From Microcoleus sp. AS-A8 (GTDB taxonomy: Bacteria > Cyanobacteriota > Cyanobacteriia > Cyanobacteriales > Coleofasciculaceae), in the NCBI GenBank assembly GCA_039962225.1, contig JAMPKV010000002.1, positions 124,001 through 188,000 of the forward strand: a stretch of 64,000 nt of DNA, read 5' to 3'. Below the pieces are notes generated by a model. It did no database searches and was not told the DNA's origin. It worked only from the letters and a program-made list of their open reading frames with translations. The translations under genes and the position numbers were made by a program. Positions 28,559-37,815 of this stretch are shown piece by piece (the first letter of the stretch is position 1; each line of letters opens with the position of its first letter).

Positions 28559-29950
28559 ATGAATTTTGACAATAATCATCAACAATGCTTAGACAAGCTA
28601 ATCTGGGTGACCGAACGTCTAAAGATTAAAGCTCCTTTCCAGCAACTCTCTAAAATTGCTAAGCTTATTGTCCAAACTATGGATAGCCCTTGGCGCTATT
28701 TCCATTCAACCGAGCATATTTTTGAAGTGGGTGGAGATGGGGACGCAATTGAAGTCCTAGCAGCTTTATTTCACGATGTTGTATATGTGCAAGTCGATAA
28801 AAGTGTAAATTTTAATCTTACCTATTACCTGGCTCCTTTTATCGAGGAGGAGCGGGGCAAGTTGTTCATTCGAGAGCAAAGTGAGTTGCCTGAAGATGCA
28901 ATCTTTGAGATGGTGACAATGATATTTGGCTTTGTTCCCGGACAAGGACTTTCTCCCTTTGTCGGGCAAAATGAATTCTTGAGTACTCTCGTGGCGGCTA
29001 AAACTTTAGAATCCTTTTTAAGTCCGGCGTTAATTGTTCAGGTGGCAGCTTGTATCGAAGCCACAATTCCCTTCCGTTCCAAGACGGAATCGGGTTTCAG
29101 CGCTAGCGAACTTTTACACCAACGATTGAAATTAGTTAATCATCAATTCAATCTTCAGCTAACCGATGAAGATGTGATGCAAGCGGTGAAAAGGTCGGTG
29201 AGATTAGCCAATCGAGATGTCGGTAATTTTGCTGAACCGAGTTCTGCTGTTTTTTTAACGAACACATGGAGCTTATTGCCAGAAATTAACCATAATCTCC
29301 GTAAGTCTGGTTCTTACACCGTTCGCGATTACCGAGAAGCCATGCAAAAAATGTTAGGCTTTTTGAAATTCCTTCAGCCAGAACTTGTTTTTCATCAGTT
29401 CCAAGGAGAGCCGGATGACTCTACTTATCAAGACTTGGTTGAGCGAACCCGTAAGAATCTAGAAGTAGCACAGCTTTACTTAGAAAGTAAACTGGTGGCG
29501 ATCGCCATAATAGAAGCACTGTCGTTACGTTTTGGTTCGGATATTTCTCTATCCACAATGATCGGAGAATTACCGGATTCTGAATTCTCAGTGGGTCGAT
29601 TGAAAGATTCGTTTCCCCATTTGTCTAACCCCTATCAACCAATGATTCCTGTAGAAAGAGAAGTTTTAAATTTATTAGAGATAGGACGATGGAAGAGTTC
29701 GACTTATGATGTGAAAAATTCACCCTTAACGACCTTTGTCGTTAAATTTATCGGCTTTGATGAGATTCGACGCCTGCGGGAGCGCTCACAAGCATTCTTT
29801 CAAGAAACTATTTCTTCCGAAGATTTCCTGGCTAGCTGCAATGCTGAGCTAACCAGAATCATCACTAACGGAATCATCAAACTTTTGGAAAATCGCCAAG
29901 CCGCATTGATGTCTGGGAATAGTTATCTTCTCGTTCCCTCCAAAGCTTAA
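28559..29950 (+). CDS. HD-domain-like uncharacterised protein
   Basis: 463 residues. Early residues carry an HD-type metal-site pattern: H49 (YFHS), H53 (TEH) and H72-D73 in AALFHDVVY, with more polar residues downstream. HD proteins usually hydrolyse phosphate esters of nucleotides. No RelA/SpoT synthetase or other known partner domain is visible. The remainder is mostly helical and unassigned, with stretches that could bind small ligands. GGAG lies just before the ATG. It is followed by a convergent gene. I do not recognise a named family beyond the HD resemblance, which rests on eye inspection. Confidence 0.75.
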   Translation: MNFDNNHQQCLDKLIWVTERLKIKAPFQQLSKIAKLIVQTMDSPWRYFHSTEHIFEVGGDGDAIEVLAALFHDVVYVQVDKSVNFNLTYYLAPFIEEERGKLFIREQSELPEDAIFEMVTMIFGFVPGQGLSPFVGQNEFLSTLVAAKTLESFLSPALIVQVAACIEATIPFRSKTESGFSASELLHQRLKLVNHQFNLQLTDEDVMQAVKRSVRLANRDVGNFAEPSSAVFLTNTWSLLPEINHNLRKSGSYTVRDYREAMQKMLGFLKFLQPELVFHQFQGEPDDSTYQDLVERTRKNLEVAQLYLESKLVAIAIIEALSLRFGSDISLSTMIGELPDSEFSVGRLKDSFPHLSNPYQPMIPVEREVLNLLEIGRWKSSTYDVKNSPLTTFVVKFIGFDEIRRLRERSQAFFQETISSEDFLASCNAELTRIITNGIIKLLENRQAALMSGNSYLLVPSKA

Positions 29951-29980
29951 ATCCCCAGGAGACTCAAGCTCTACCGCCAA

Positions 29981-30823
29981 TTAGCTATAGTCAGAATTGT
30001 TAAAACCGACCGCACTTGAAAAATCAGTGTTTTGCAGGATGGCTCTATTAAACTTAGCGTTGGTTAAGTCCGCCCTTCTAAAAGATGTCCCGCACCCATG
30101 TCTAATTTCTTGAACCACCAGGGTGAGAGAATTCATCGTTAAACCGATGTAGCCTAGGGATAAAGCACCCCAAAAAACTCCCAAAACGAACTTTTGTACA
30201 CTCAAATAAGCGATCGCCGTTGCTCCGATGAAGAAGGCAAAGCCATATCCAGCAACGGCTCCGGCAGCAGCAACCGCAACGGCTACAAGCGGGTGGCGAA
30301 CTCTCAAACAAATGAGCGCCATGAGTAATCCTGCCAATACTGCCCCAGCGATCGCAAATTGGACATTATTGTCCGTGGTACTTCCTCCATAGAAAAAACC
30401 CAGTAACGCCCCCGACATCGCACCCGACACAATCGTCGCGATACGCCTCGCCAGCGACTTAGGAGGCATCACCACTCTCAGCCCTGAAAACGTCCCAGAA
30501 ATCGCCAAACTGACGCCTAAAGCAATCACAAAAGACCAACCTCCCTCTGCGGGTGTTCGACCCAAAAGCCCAAAAATCATTTGACTGAATGAATTTGCTG
30601 ATATTAAAGCTACGACCACAGCAAGTACCACAGAAGGGATGAACTGCCTAGGGGTTTGACCCGTTTTGACTCGCTCAAAATTAGCTCCCTGCAACAGAGC
30701 ATGGCTAAAATCACAACCACGAAGATCACAACCGCTAAAGTCTGCTCCATTTAGGTTCTGACCCTTGAACGAGCGGTTTCGCAAGTCCTGATTCGCAAAA
30801 TTAAGTGGGGATGAGCTTGCCAT
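29981..30823 (-). CDS. Membrane protein with split pentapeptide repeats
   Basis: 280 residues if started at the ATG of MASSSPLNFAN (30823). An upstream start would overlap the divergent gene's coding region. The N-terminus has pentapeptide repeats (DLRNRSFKGQNLNGADFSG, then CDFSHALLQGANF). A central block of about six hydrophobic helices rich in A, G and V follows (about 65-225), and then another short pentapeptide stretch (FRRADLTNAKFNRAILQNTDFSSA). Pentapeptide proteins form right-handed beta-solenoids. A membrane domain between two solenoid pieces is a known but poorly studied cyanobacterial architecture. The function is unknown. Confidence 0.8.
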   Translation of the reverse strand: MASSSPLNFANQDLRNRSFKGQNLNGADFSGCDLRGCDFSHALLQGANFERVKTGQTPRQFIPSVVLAVVVALISANSFSQMIFGLLGRTPAEGGWSFVIALGVSLAISGTFSGLRVVMPPKSLARRIATIVSGAMSGALLGFFYGGSTTDNNVQFAIAGAVLAGLLMALICLRVRHPLVAVAVAAAGAVAGYGFAFFIGATAIAYLSVQKFVLGVFWGALSLGYIGLTMNSLTLVVQEIRHGCGTSFRRADLTNAKFNRAILQNTDFSSAVGFNNSDYS

Positions 30824-30850
30824 AATTGAGTCGGTGAAAGCCTTCAAACT

Positions 30851-31786
30851 ATGAATCATCGATACCAGATTGGCATAAAGCAATTGTTGCTGGCAGGGGG
30901 AACCGGACTCTTACTATTGCCCCTAATACTCTACGGGTGGCTCCATTTCCAACGCCCACCCCGAACAACTCAAGAGCGATCGCTATTTCAAGGCATTGTC
31001 TACAAACGCGAGGTTCGCTCAACACCCCGTCCGTTGATGATTCATATCGTTAGCATTGACTTAACATCACCCGGAGTTAAATTGCTGGTTACGCCAGGAA
31101 CGTCTGCTCCGGAAAAGACAAAAGTCCCCACCGAAATCAACGCACGAACAACGTCAGAATTTCTCAAAGAGTTCAAGCTGCAATTAGCAATCAATGCCAG
31201 CTTCTTCTTTCCCTTTCGTGAAGTAACGCCGTGGGACTACTATCCCCGTAGTGGCGATCGCGCTAATGTAGTCGGACAAGCCATCTCAAATGGCGCGAGT
31301 TACTCCTCCCATGAGTCAGACTTGCCCGTATTGTGCTTGATCACGAGCCAAGGACGCAATCGCGTTCAACTCTCCAAGGGTAAAGCCTGCCCTAAAGGTA
31401 CAGTTCAGGCTGTGACAGGGAATCAGCTCCTAGTTGAGGGTGGCAATCCTGTAGGCTTAAGTGTAAAAGCAAATGACAGAAACAGACCCTACCCGCGTGT
31501 TGCCGTGGCGATGGACAAAGCAGGTGAGAAACTTTGGCTGATTGCGATCGATGGCAAGCATCCGCTTTATAGCGAAGGAGCAACGCTAGCAGAGCTGACC
31601 AAAATTATTGTGGATTTAGGCGCGGATTCAGCCTTAAATCTAGATGGTGGCGGTTCAACCACCTTAGTCGCAGCCACTTCAGCAGGAGCAACCGTGTTAA
31701 ATGCTCCCGCTCATACCAAGCTACCCATGCGTGAACGTCCAGTTGCCAATCACATAGGATTTTACGCCTTACCGATACCTGAGTAG
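30851..31786 (+). CDS. Phosphodiester glycosidase family protein (NAGPA-like)
   Basis: 311 residues with one N-terminal membrane helix (about 12-30). The domain from about 60 to 305 matches the DUF2233/NAGPA family. It has VNTRPLMIHI-like strands, LAINASFFFPF (near 116), a calcium-like GDG region and the hallmark ALNLDGGGSTTLV near 267. The family includes the enzyme that removes GlcNAc from mannose 6-phosphate tags. Bacterial members act on surface polysaccharides or exopolysaccharide. The protein is likely periplasmic. It is divergent from the 29981 gene with a small overlap of upstream frames. The substrate is unknown. Confidence 0.88.
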   Translation: MNHRYQIGIKQLLLAGGTGLLLLPLILYGWLHFQRPPRTTQERSLFQGIVYKREVRSTPRPLMIHIVSIDLTSPGVKLLVTPGTSAPEKTKVPTEINARTTSEFLKEFKLQLAINASFFFPFREVTPWDYYPRSGDRANVVGQAISNGASYSSHESDLPVLCLITSQGRNRVQLSKGKACPKGTVQAVTGNQLLVEGGNPVGLSVKANDRNRPYPRVAVAMDKAGEKLWLIAIDGKHPLYSEGATLAELTKIIVDLGADSALNLDGGGSTTLVAATSAGATVLNAPAHTKLPMRERPVANHIGFYALPIPE

Positions 31787-31935
31787 AACCTTAACTCTGT
31801 GGTTCAATTCCGGCTGCCCTGAGTTGTGCCGCTAATCGTTCGGCTCGTTCTGATTATTGTTCGACTTGTTGCGAACCCCACAGCAAAAGTGATCTCTTGT
31901 GTTGTGTCACGGTATATCACCACGACTCATTGCCG

Positions 31936-32766
31936 CTACGCAGTGAACCAGTCCAGTGCGGAGTCTGCGATCGCAGGGGGAATCGTGTGGGGGCCGTCGA
32001 ATTCCCGATAAAGCACATCGTAGCCAGCACGCTGCACCTGCGGCACTATCTTACGGCTGCAAACGTCGATCGGTAAAACCGAGTCTCGCGTGCCGTGCGA
32101 AATGAACATGCGCGGTGTGCCAACCTGTGAAGCTGGTGCCATAAACCCCGGCGAGAACGCTATGACATGGGTGAACAAGTCGCCGTTGGTGATGCCGACA
32201 CTTAGAGCATAGGAAGCCCCGTCCGAGAAGCCCTCGATCGCAATGTGATTGGAGTCCACAGCGTAACGGCTGAACGTCTGCGCCAGTGCCTGGTCGAGCA
32301 AGGTGATATCGGAACCGTACTCACCATACAGTACATCCCACGTCTGTCGGTGTGAAGCAGGTGCCAGCAAGATGAGTCCAGCCGCATCGGCAAGATTTTG
32401 GAACGGAGTCAGACCGCCGCGTGCGTCGCCGCCTGCGCCGTGCAGCATCACCACCAGTGGTGCGGGTCGGGAAGCTTGGTAGTTTTTGGGTACGTAGAGG
32501 AGCCCGTCGCGCTTGGTGGAAAGTCCCAAGGGTTGCAAACCGACTGGTGCTGTACCCGTCGGCTGCGTTGGTCGCGCCAGCAGACGTCCGTTCATAGATG
32601 TCTGTCTATCCTGATTCTTTCGTTTGTCTGTTTTCATGGATATATTTTTCTCCATAGATTCGGTGGTACAGGCCGCTCCCACCGCCCCAGTAATACTTGC
32701 GAAAAAGATTCCTAGTAGGTGCCTTCGCGTTAATCGTGGACGGATGTCGGCCTTCTGCCTCAGCAT
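31936..32766 (-). CDS. Exported alpha/beta hydrolase (predicted Tat lipoprotein)
   Basis: 276 residues from the ATG at 32766, chosen because GCGAGGG sits just before it. A longer frame to 32826 lacks this. The N-terminus is a Tat-like signal (LTRRHLLG) with a hydrophobic stretch ending in a lipobox (GAAC). The fold is of the esterase/PHB-depolymerase type. The nucleophile is in GFSDGAS, the acid in SHGTRDSVLP and the histidine in GPHTIPP. The region VVMLHGAGGDARGG is the oxyanion loop. The base composition of the gene is richer in G+C than its neighbours, which may signal acquisition. The substrate is not known. Confidence 0.88.
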   Translation of the reverse strand: MLRQKADIRPRLTRRHLLGIFFASITGAVGAACTTESMEKNISMKTDKRKNQDRQTSMNGRLLARPTQPTGTAPVGLQPLGLSTKRDGLLYVPKNYQASRPAPLVVMLHGAGGDARGGLTPFQNLADAAGLILLAPASHRQTWDVLYGEYGSDITLLDQALAQTFSRYAVDSNHIAIEGFSDGASYALSVGITNGDLFTHVIAFSPGFMAPASQVGTPRMFISHGTRDSVLPIDVCSRKIVPQVQRAGYDVLYREFDGPHTIPPAIADSALDWFTA

Positions 32767-33608
32767 CAGACCCTCGCTTCTTCTGTTGTAAAAAGCGAAT
32801 TTTTCTCCGGGCACCAATGAGAGCACATGACATCTTGCACTGGATCAGCAAACTGTTCTCGATGACTCATATTGAGCGTTCCTTGTAAGGTGAAACAGAA
32901 AAGTTCTTTCGTGGTGGGGCTATGCCGAAAGGCAAGAAACGGCGAGCGCAAGCCCGACCTGAAAAGATGAAAATAAATAACTGTAGGTTGATCAGCTTTC
33001 AGATCATCGGCTATAACCTAGAGGCGTTTTTTTTGATATTCATAAGTCGCTAGATCAGGTATCCAAATTGGCTTCTTCAGGTGGTTAAGAACTTCAAAAA
33101 ATCTCTTTCGCGTGGCGGTAGCTGTTCACGCAAAGCTTCAGATGAAAAGTGGTGGCTTGTTTGCCTTTTCCCTAAAGCGAGCTGATCTGAACAAAGCGCA
33201 ATCGAGATATTAAAAGTTATATAACGATGGGTTTTGTATCTATCCAACAAGATTAACAACTAGTGCTTTTTGCAACGCCTTTCTCAGGTAGGAACGGAAA
33301 GTAAAAGCGACTGTATTCGTATTTACAAACGGACTTAATAATAGCTTGTCTTGTCACTAAGACGAGGTGACAAGGATAATCGAGATAGCGTTAAGAACCA
33401 AAGATTGTCTAGTAAGAGTTTAAGCTTGAATAGGCTTAATAGCGGTTGAAGCCAAAGCCTTGAACCTCTTGCTTGCGGTAAGTATCTCACCGCCGTTGTG
33501 GCTTATGGTAACAGGTTGTGAAGCCAGGGAAAGTGGAAGGGGAGAGGTGAATACAGCAGTAATTGTTTAACAGGTTTACAGAGGCATTAGAAATGAGGTG
33601 AACTGGTA
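32767..33608. other. Spacer, no supported gene
   Basis: About 840 bases without a supported gene. Short frames here lack ribosome sites or family resemblance. The only structure noticed is an 8-bp perfect inverted repeat (CTTGTCAC/GTGACAAG, 33350-33374). The segment could contain decayed sequence from the accessory region that begins here. Confidence 0.45.
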
Positions 33609-33848
33609 TTACTGCTGTGCTTGAATTTCATTCAACAACATCTCATCAGAGTAGGATTTTTCCCATTCGCCCTGAAGCTTGAGCCGCACCGACTTTGCGC
33701 CACCACTGGGGGTACAAACAACCCAGTAGCTATCCTCATTTCCTTTAACTTGAGCCGCCTCCTGGTTTTCTGCGTTGTTGCCAAGCCCAGAATAGGCTTG
33801 AACACATGTCCAGGTAATGCCGTTGTTATCTGTAATCTCTCGTTCCAT
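33609..33848 (-). CDS. Small hypothetical protein
   Basis: 79 residues, MEREITDNNG to NEIQAQQ, with W14 and several acidic residues. No family is recognised. The frame is intact and composition looks coding. It follows the HAD gene on the same strand by about 15 bases, so the two are probably cotranscribed. Confidence 0.7.
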   Translation of the reverse strand: MEREITDNNGITWTCVQAYSGLGNNAENQEAAQVKGNEDSYWVVCTPSGGAKSVRLKLQGEWEKSYSDEMLLNEIQAQQ

Positions 33849-33863
33849 GACTATCCTCTCTGG

Positions 33864-34400
33864 TTACTGTACTTCTGTAAGATTGGGAGCGATCGCTTCT
33901 TGATGTTGCCCGATCCAGTCCCCGGCCCACTGAAAGGATACACCTACTCGTTGGGCAGCTTGTTCATCTTCGGGGCGATCGCCTACAAACAGCGAATTTT
34001 GCGGAGTATGTTTGTGTCTGATCATTGCGAGTTGCAACATACCCGATCGCGGTTTACGGTACTGCCCAGACCACTTGGTTTGGCTGTGGTTATGAACATT
34101 GTGACGAGTGACGCGGAAACATTTTTTGCCCTCAAAGTCAGGGCAGAAGTAGATTTCTCTCAACTCTGGAAATAACTCAAGGGTGTATTGCTGTTCCTGG
34201 ATGCACCCTTGCATAGACTTATGACCTGCGGCAACTCCGCCTTGGTTGGTGATGCCAACAATAATCCAATCGTCTTTGTAGGCGCGAAGGGCAATCTCGG
34301 CACCTTCAATAATGCGTTGATCTTGGGGATGTTGGAAATATTGCTGTCCGCTGAGTGGTTCGCGGAGCGTGCCATCCATGTCTATTAGTAATAAGCTCAT
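33864..34400 (-). CDS. HAD-IIIA family hydrolase (histidinol-phosphatase/GmhB-like)
   Basis: 178 residues with the HAD motifs I (DMDGTL, residues 8-13), II (GITNQGGVA, with a threonine) and III/IV (FVGDRPEDEQAA). The DMDGTLRE and TNQGG pattern with later cysteines and histidines resembles histidinol phosphatase or heptose bisphosphatase members. The precise substrate cannot be assigned. Cytoplasmic. Just upstream of the small 33609 gene. A damaged partial copy of the same N-terminal half lies at 37645-37815, so the region has been duplicated. Confidence 0.88.
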   Translation of the reverse strand: MSLLLIDMDGTLREPLSGQQYFQHPQDQRIIEGAEIALRAYKDDWIIVGITNQGGVAAGHKSMQGCIQEQQYTLELFPELREIYFCPDFEGKKCFRVTRHNVHNHSQTKWSGQYRKPRSGMLQLAMIRHKHTPQNSLFVGDRPEDEQAAQRVGVSFQWAGDWIGQHQEAIAPNLTEVQ

Positions 34401-34856
34401 GGTTTCTCGATCGAATTCCCTGTTTTATTCAATATTTTAAACAGCGATTAATTTATTCTTCTCTAGCTAATGACATGTACTTTTGAGTGAAGTTGAGGAG
34501 ATGAAAACTTTTGGGATTGTTTTAAAAATAGTTTCTTTCGTCGAAACCATTAATTAATTGAATAGTAAAATCTAAGTTGTGCTGATAGTAACAAACTGGC
34601 TTAACTCAAAACTATGCCTGCGGGCAGAATAAGGCAGGCTCTAGGGATGAAGCTGTAATTTCAAAACTGTCGTTGAATGTAGAAAAAGCATTAACAGTAT
34701 CGTCCAGTCCGAGTCGATGCAAACTTTCGACCTTGGAATTATTGTACAGACGCAGCATCCCGTGCGACAGAGATTAGCCGATGCGGCGAATTCCCTCACA
34801 TCTACGGCAAAGTCTGTCTTGAACATGCACCCTTAGCGGTATAAGGAGGAATGAAA
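34401..34856. other. Spacer before hemerythrin gene
   Basis: About 455 bases without a gene. Only the strong AAGGAGGA ribosome site (34843-34850) is distinct. Confidence 0.5.
34843..34850 (+). promoter_or_regulatory. Strong Shine-Dalgarno that fixes the hemerythrin start
   Basis: AAGGAGGA lies six bases before the ATG at 34857. An ATG at 34851 directly adjoins it and is too close. The start is therefore 34857. Confidence 0.85.
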
Positions 34857-35888
34857 ATGGTATCGACTCTTGATGACACCAAGCGTCTTGCAATTGCCAC
34901 AAAACTGGCAGATATGAAAGCAGTACAAAATTTGCTGATTAACAACGAGGAGAAATTCATTCAGGATTGCACTGATGATAATATTCGCTCTTCGCTACAG
35001 GATATGCTCGAATGCGATCGCAAAAACCTGGGTGTTCTCGATAGTGCGATCGTTCAGTACGGTGTCCAGAGTGAGCTTAAGCAAACAACTCAAAAGCTGG
35101 TTGAGGAAGTTGAGAAACTAATGGAAGGTTCTGAACTGAGTTTGTTTGAAAAAGTAGCTCAGCATGAATTGCTCAAGCACAAGCAGACGATGACTGGGCT
35201 GCTAATCCATAAGGCAGCCCAAGTAATTGGTGCTGATATTGAAGCTGCTATCGCTCCTTTAAATGCAGTTAACTTTGAAAACCGCGCTCATCAAGAGCAA
35301 CTCAAAGGAGTTCTAGAGATGCTGGGCGTTCGCGAACTGACAGGACAAGAACCAGACCAAGGATTGTGGGGACGGGTTCAAGATGCTGCCGCCGCCTTAT
35401 CAGGCGTAGCGGGTAGTCTGATAACCCGTACTGATGATGAGATGAGTATCCGCGACCTCCTCCGCATGGATCATACGAAAGCCGATACCTTATTCGCGGA
35501 AATTTTAGGTACTAACGATCCTCAAAAAATTTCAGAGTATTTTGGACAGCTCTACAAAGATTTAAAAGTGCATGGTACAGCCGAAGAACAAGTTCTCTAC
35601 CCGGCAATTCCTCCATATTACGAACACACGCAGGAAATATACCAGCAAACTGACGAAGTAATGGAGATGTTAGATGAAATTAAGCCTCTAGAGCCTGCTT
35701 CATCTGAGTTTAAAGCAAAAGTTGAGCAGTTAAGAACGGCGACGCGAAATCACATCAATCAAGAAGAAAAAGATATATTCACCCTAATCAGGGACAACTT
35801 CAGCCACGAGCAGCAGCAGCAAATGGCTACCGAGTTCAAAACAGTTAAAAGCCAGCTACAAGACCAGATAGCTGCTGCCAATGCGTAA
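34857..35888 (+). CDS. Hemerythrin HHE domain protein
   Basis: 343 residues. The first 170 residues are helical and unassigned, with a possible four-helix part. A hemerythrin HHE domain follows at about 195-330, with the iron ligands suggested by RMDHTKAD, LKVHGTAEEQVLYPA and RNHINQEEKDIF. HHE proteins bind a di-iron centre and can sense or store oxygen, nitric oxide or iron. The N-terminal half resembles a second, degenerate helical bundle. The gene is followed 120 bases later by a small membrane protein. Cytoplasmic in all likelihood. Confidence 0.85.
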   Translation: MVSTLDDTKRLAIATKLADMKAVQNLLINNEEKFIQDCTDDNIRSSLQDMLECDRKNLGVLDSAIVQYGVQSELKQTTQKLVEEVEKLMEGSELSLFEKVAQHELLKHKQTMTGLLIHKAAQVIGADIEAAIAPLNAVNFENRAHQEQLKGVLEMLGVRELTGQEPDQGLWGRVQDAAAALSGVAGSLITRTDDEMSIRDLLRMDHTKADTLFAEILGTNDPQKISEYFGQLYKDLKVHGTAEEQVLYPAIPPYYEHTQEIYQQTDEVMEMLDEIKPLEPASSEFKAKVEQLRTATRNHINQEEKDIFTLIRDNFSHEQQQQMATEFKTVKSQLQDQIAAANA

Positions 35889-36008
35889 TATCAAGCTAAT
35901 CCTAATCAAAGATGAAGTGAATATCTAAGTTTTCCTTAGATATAGTTTGACCCTTCTAACCCTCAAGTGAACTTTCCCACAAAAAGCATTCTTGGACTTT
36001 GTGCAACT

Positions 36009-36404
36009 ATGGATAATCCGACGACCTGGAAGTACATATTTCAACTCAAAGCTGCGATCAATTGGATCGAATCTCTGGCTTTGCTATTTGCCGACCGATG
36101 GATTCGCGAGTTGATTGGTGAGAAACCCCTCACCAATCCTGAGTATTTACAACTGTTTCTCGTGTTGGTATTTGTGATCGGAATTGGCTATTGGTGGGTC
36201 AGTCAGGACATTTCCCGCAATCATGAAATTGTAAAACTTGGAATTTACGCACAATGTTCCGTCTTCGTTGTGCTGGCTTATCAAACTTTGGTAGGCAATG
36301 TTCACCCACTTTATCTAATTCCAGGTGTCATTGACCTGATTTTTGCGATTCTCTTCAGTGTATTTCTCTACTCCTACGCTCGGATTAAACCAGCTTTGGA
36401 GTGA
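36009..36404 (+). CDS. 131-aa membrane protein, paralogue of 42897 gene
   Basis: Four hydrophobic helices are predicted across 131 residues, starting at the ATG of MDNPTTWKYIF. A GTG at 35967 would add 14 residues, but the 131-residue version has exactly the same length as its paralogue at 42897-43292. Shared blocks include TWKY, WIREL, NPEYL, IGYWWV and HPLYLIPGVID. The highly conserved LYLIPGVID loop may be functional. It resembles small DUF-type cyanobacterial membrane proteins. Function unknown. Confidence 0.75.
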   Translation: MDNPTTWKYIFQLKAAINWIESLALLFADRWIRELIGEKPLTNPEYLQLFLVLVFVIGIGYWWVSQDISRNHEIVKLGIYAQCSVFVVLAYQTLVGNVHPLYLIPGVIDLIFAILFSVFLYSYARIKPALE

Positions 36405-36405
36405 C

Positions 36406-36427
36406 AAAGAAAGGCAGAAGGCACCTA
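36406..36427 (+). repeat. Short AGGCAGA repeat fragment
   Basis: A short stretch CAAAGAAAGGCAGAAGGCAC of the same purine repeat as at 2657-2695, directly after the 36009 gene stop. Confidence 0.45.
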
Positions 36428-36496
36428 CAATACATTCGTTGTTTTCCCATTGGCAGTTGTCCCCAATGCGATCGCATCTCTAGTTGACAAGAGCGT

Positions 36497-37213
36497 TCAA
36501 CGGTGTTTAATGCTTAGCAACCGAGCGTACTCGCCCTTGATGATTTCATAACACTCACACGAGGCGGCTTCCAATTCCTTGCGATTCAGGATGGTAATTT
36601 TGCCACGTTTGTAGTGAATCAGTCCTGCCTGTTGAAGGCTGTTAGCCGCCTCCGTGACACCCGCACGTCGTACACCCAGCATCTGGGCGATAAATTCATG
36701 AGTCAGGGGCAACTCGTTTGACTCGACACGGTCACAGACGAGCAGTAGCCAACGTGCAAGTCTGGCCTCCAGATAATGGAGGCGATTGCAGGCAGCGTTT
36801 TGCGTGACTAAGGCGAATAGCGCTTGTATATACCGCAGCAGCAGACTTTGCAGTACACCACTCCGCCCAAACTCGGTTTTTAGCAAGCTTACCTTCATCC
36901 TCATGGCAGAACCTGGTACCTGCACCACCGCGGTTGCGGTGGCGATGTTGTCTCCCAAAGCGGCGGGGATACCTACAACTCCGTCATTCCCCACTAAGCC
37001 GACTTCGACCTGAGAGCCATCTTCCATAGTGGAGAGCATAGAAACGATTCCCCCATGGGGGAAATAGACGTATTCAATAGGTTCACCAACCTCGTAAAGA
37101 ACTTGCTTAAAAAGGAGCGAGACGTACTCCAGATCAGGAATAAGACGTTGGTACTCAGCCTCTGGCAGAGCCGCTAGCAGTTCATTGACGGCTTGGGGCG
37201 AGGAAAAGGACAT
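36497..37213 (-). CDS. Crp/Fnr family transcription regulator, copy A
   Basis: 238 residues. The N-terminal cyclic-nucleotide-type beta roll (about 15-140) has FPHGGIVSMLSTMEDG and GVVGIPAALGD, but the phosphate-binding RxxS-like pair of true CRP is not visible, so cAMP binding is doubtful. The C-terminal winged helix-turn-helix (about 165-225) has [21 protein letters not shown] as its recognition part. It is 80 to 85 percent similar by eye to copy B at 48844-49560. A long hairpin lies about 150 bases upstream in both. It may regulate neighbouring accessory genes, which is inferred from position only. Confidence 0.9.
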   Translation of the reverse strand: MSFSSPQAVNELLAALPEAEYQRLIPDLEYVSLLFKQVLYEVGEPIEYVYFPHGGIVSMLSTMEDGSQVEVGLVGNDGVVGIPAALGDNIATATAVVQVPGSAMRMKVSLLKTEFGRSGVLQSLLLRYIQALFALVTQNAACNRLHYLEARLARWLLLVCDRVESNELPLTHEFIAQMLGVRRAGVTEAANSLQQAGLIHYKRGKITILNRKELEAASCECYEIIKGEYARLLSIKHR

Positions 37214-37362
37214 GCGGTATTAGGAATCTTCTAGGGTTAAGTCGTTGCAAAAAAACAACTGACGGCATCAGGAGAAGAATTTAGACCCTAGTCCGAATGT
37301 CAAAAGGTGTTTGATCACCAGTAAGTTAAAACCTGGCTACTATATTGTAGAGAATTCACAGA

Positions 37363-37400
37363 CTGTGCCGCCTATACCGCTTGCGGTATAGGCGGCACAG
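37363..37400. repeat. Palindrome upstream of Crp copy A
   Basis: 18-bp perfect arms (CTGTGCCGCCTATACCGC) with a TT loop. It is about 150 bases upstream of the Crp copy A start. A nearly identical palindrome with an AA loop is at 49713-49746, upstream of copy B. Confidence 0.9.
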
Positions 37401-37644
37401 AGCTAAGAGGTGGGGGTGTAGAGGATTGCGATAGGTTGTCGAGTCAAAATCACAAATTGCTAGAGCGGCAAGTCTTGCTTGTTGATCGAAGCAACAGCAA
37501 ATATTAAGACTGATTGTGCTTGGACATACCTTGTGCGCTGATTCCCATTCGATATTATCTCTAAAATTAGTGATAGAGCCAGTCCTGCCTGAGGAGAGAA
37601 CACCTACAATAAAGTGAATAATATTATTATTGTAGATTCATGGG

Positions 37645-37815
37645 TTTATGACCTGCGTCAACACCGCATGGGTTGGTGAGGCCGACCATTATCCAATCAA
37701 CTTTGTCGGCACGAATGGCCATCTGGGCACTGACCTGACAATAAGGCGTTGACCTTGGAGATGTTGGAAGTGTCGCTGTCCCTTGAGTGTTTCACGGAGT
37801 GTGCCGTCCAGATCA
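37645..37815 (-). pseudogene. Partial HAD-IIIA hydrolase copy
   Basis: The stretch is plainly similar in nucleotide sequence to 34217-34380 within the HAD gene (shared runs such as TATGACCTGCG, GGTTGGTGA, TGATCTTGGGGATGTTGGAA, GTGCCGTCCA). It covers only the coding part from the N-terminal DMDGT region to the following helices. Frame-breaking changes are present, and there is no start or C-terminal half. It is a fossil of a duplication. Confidence 0.8.

Noticed and set aside
31795-31830. tRNA-like T-arm (GGTTCAATTCC)
   Set aside because: The flanking stem does not pair, and the preceding gene ends too close for a complete tRNA.
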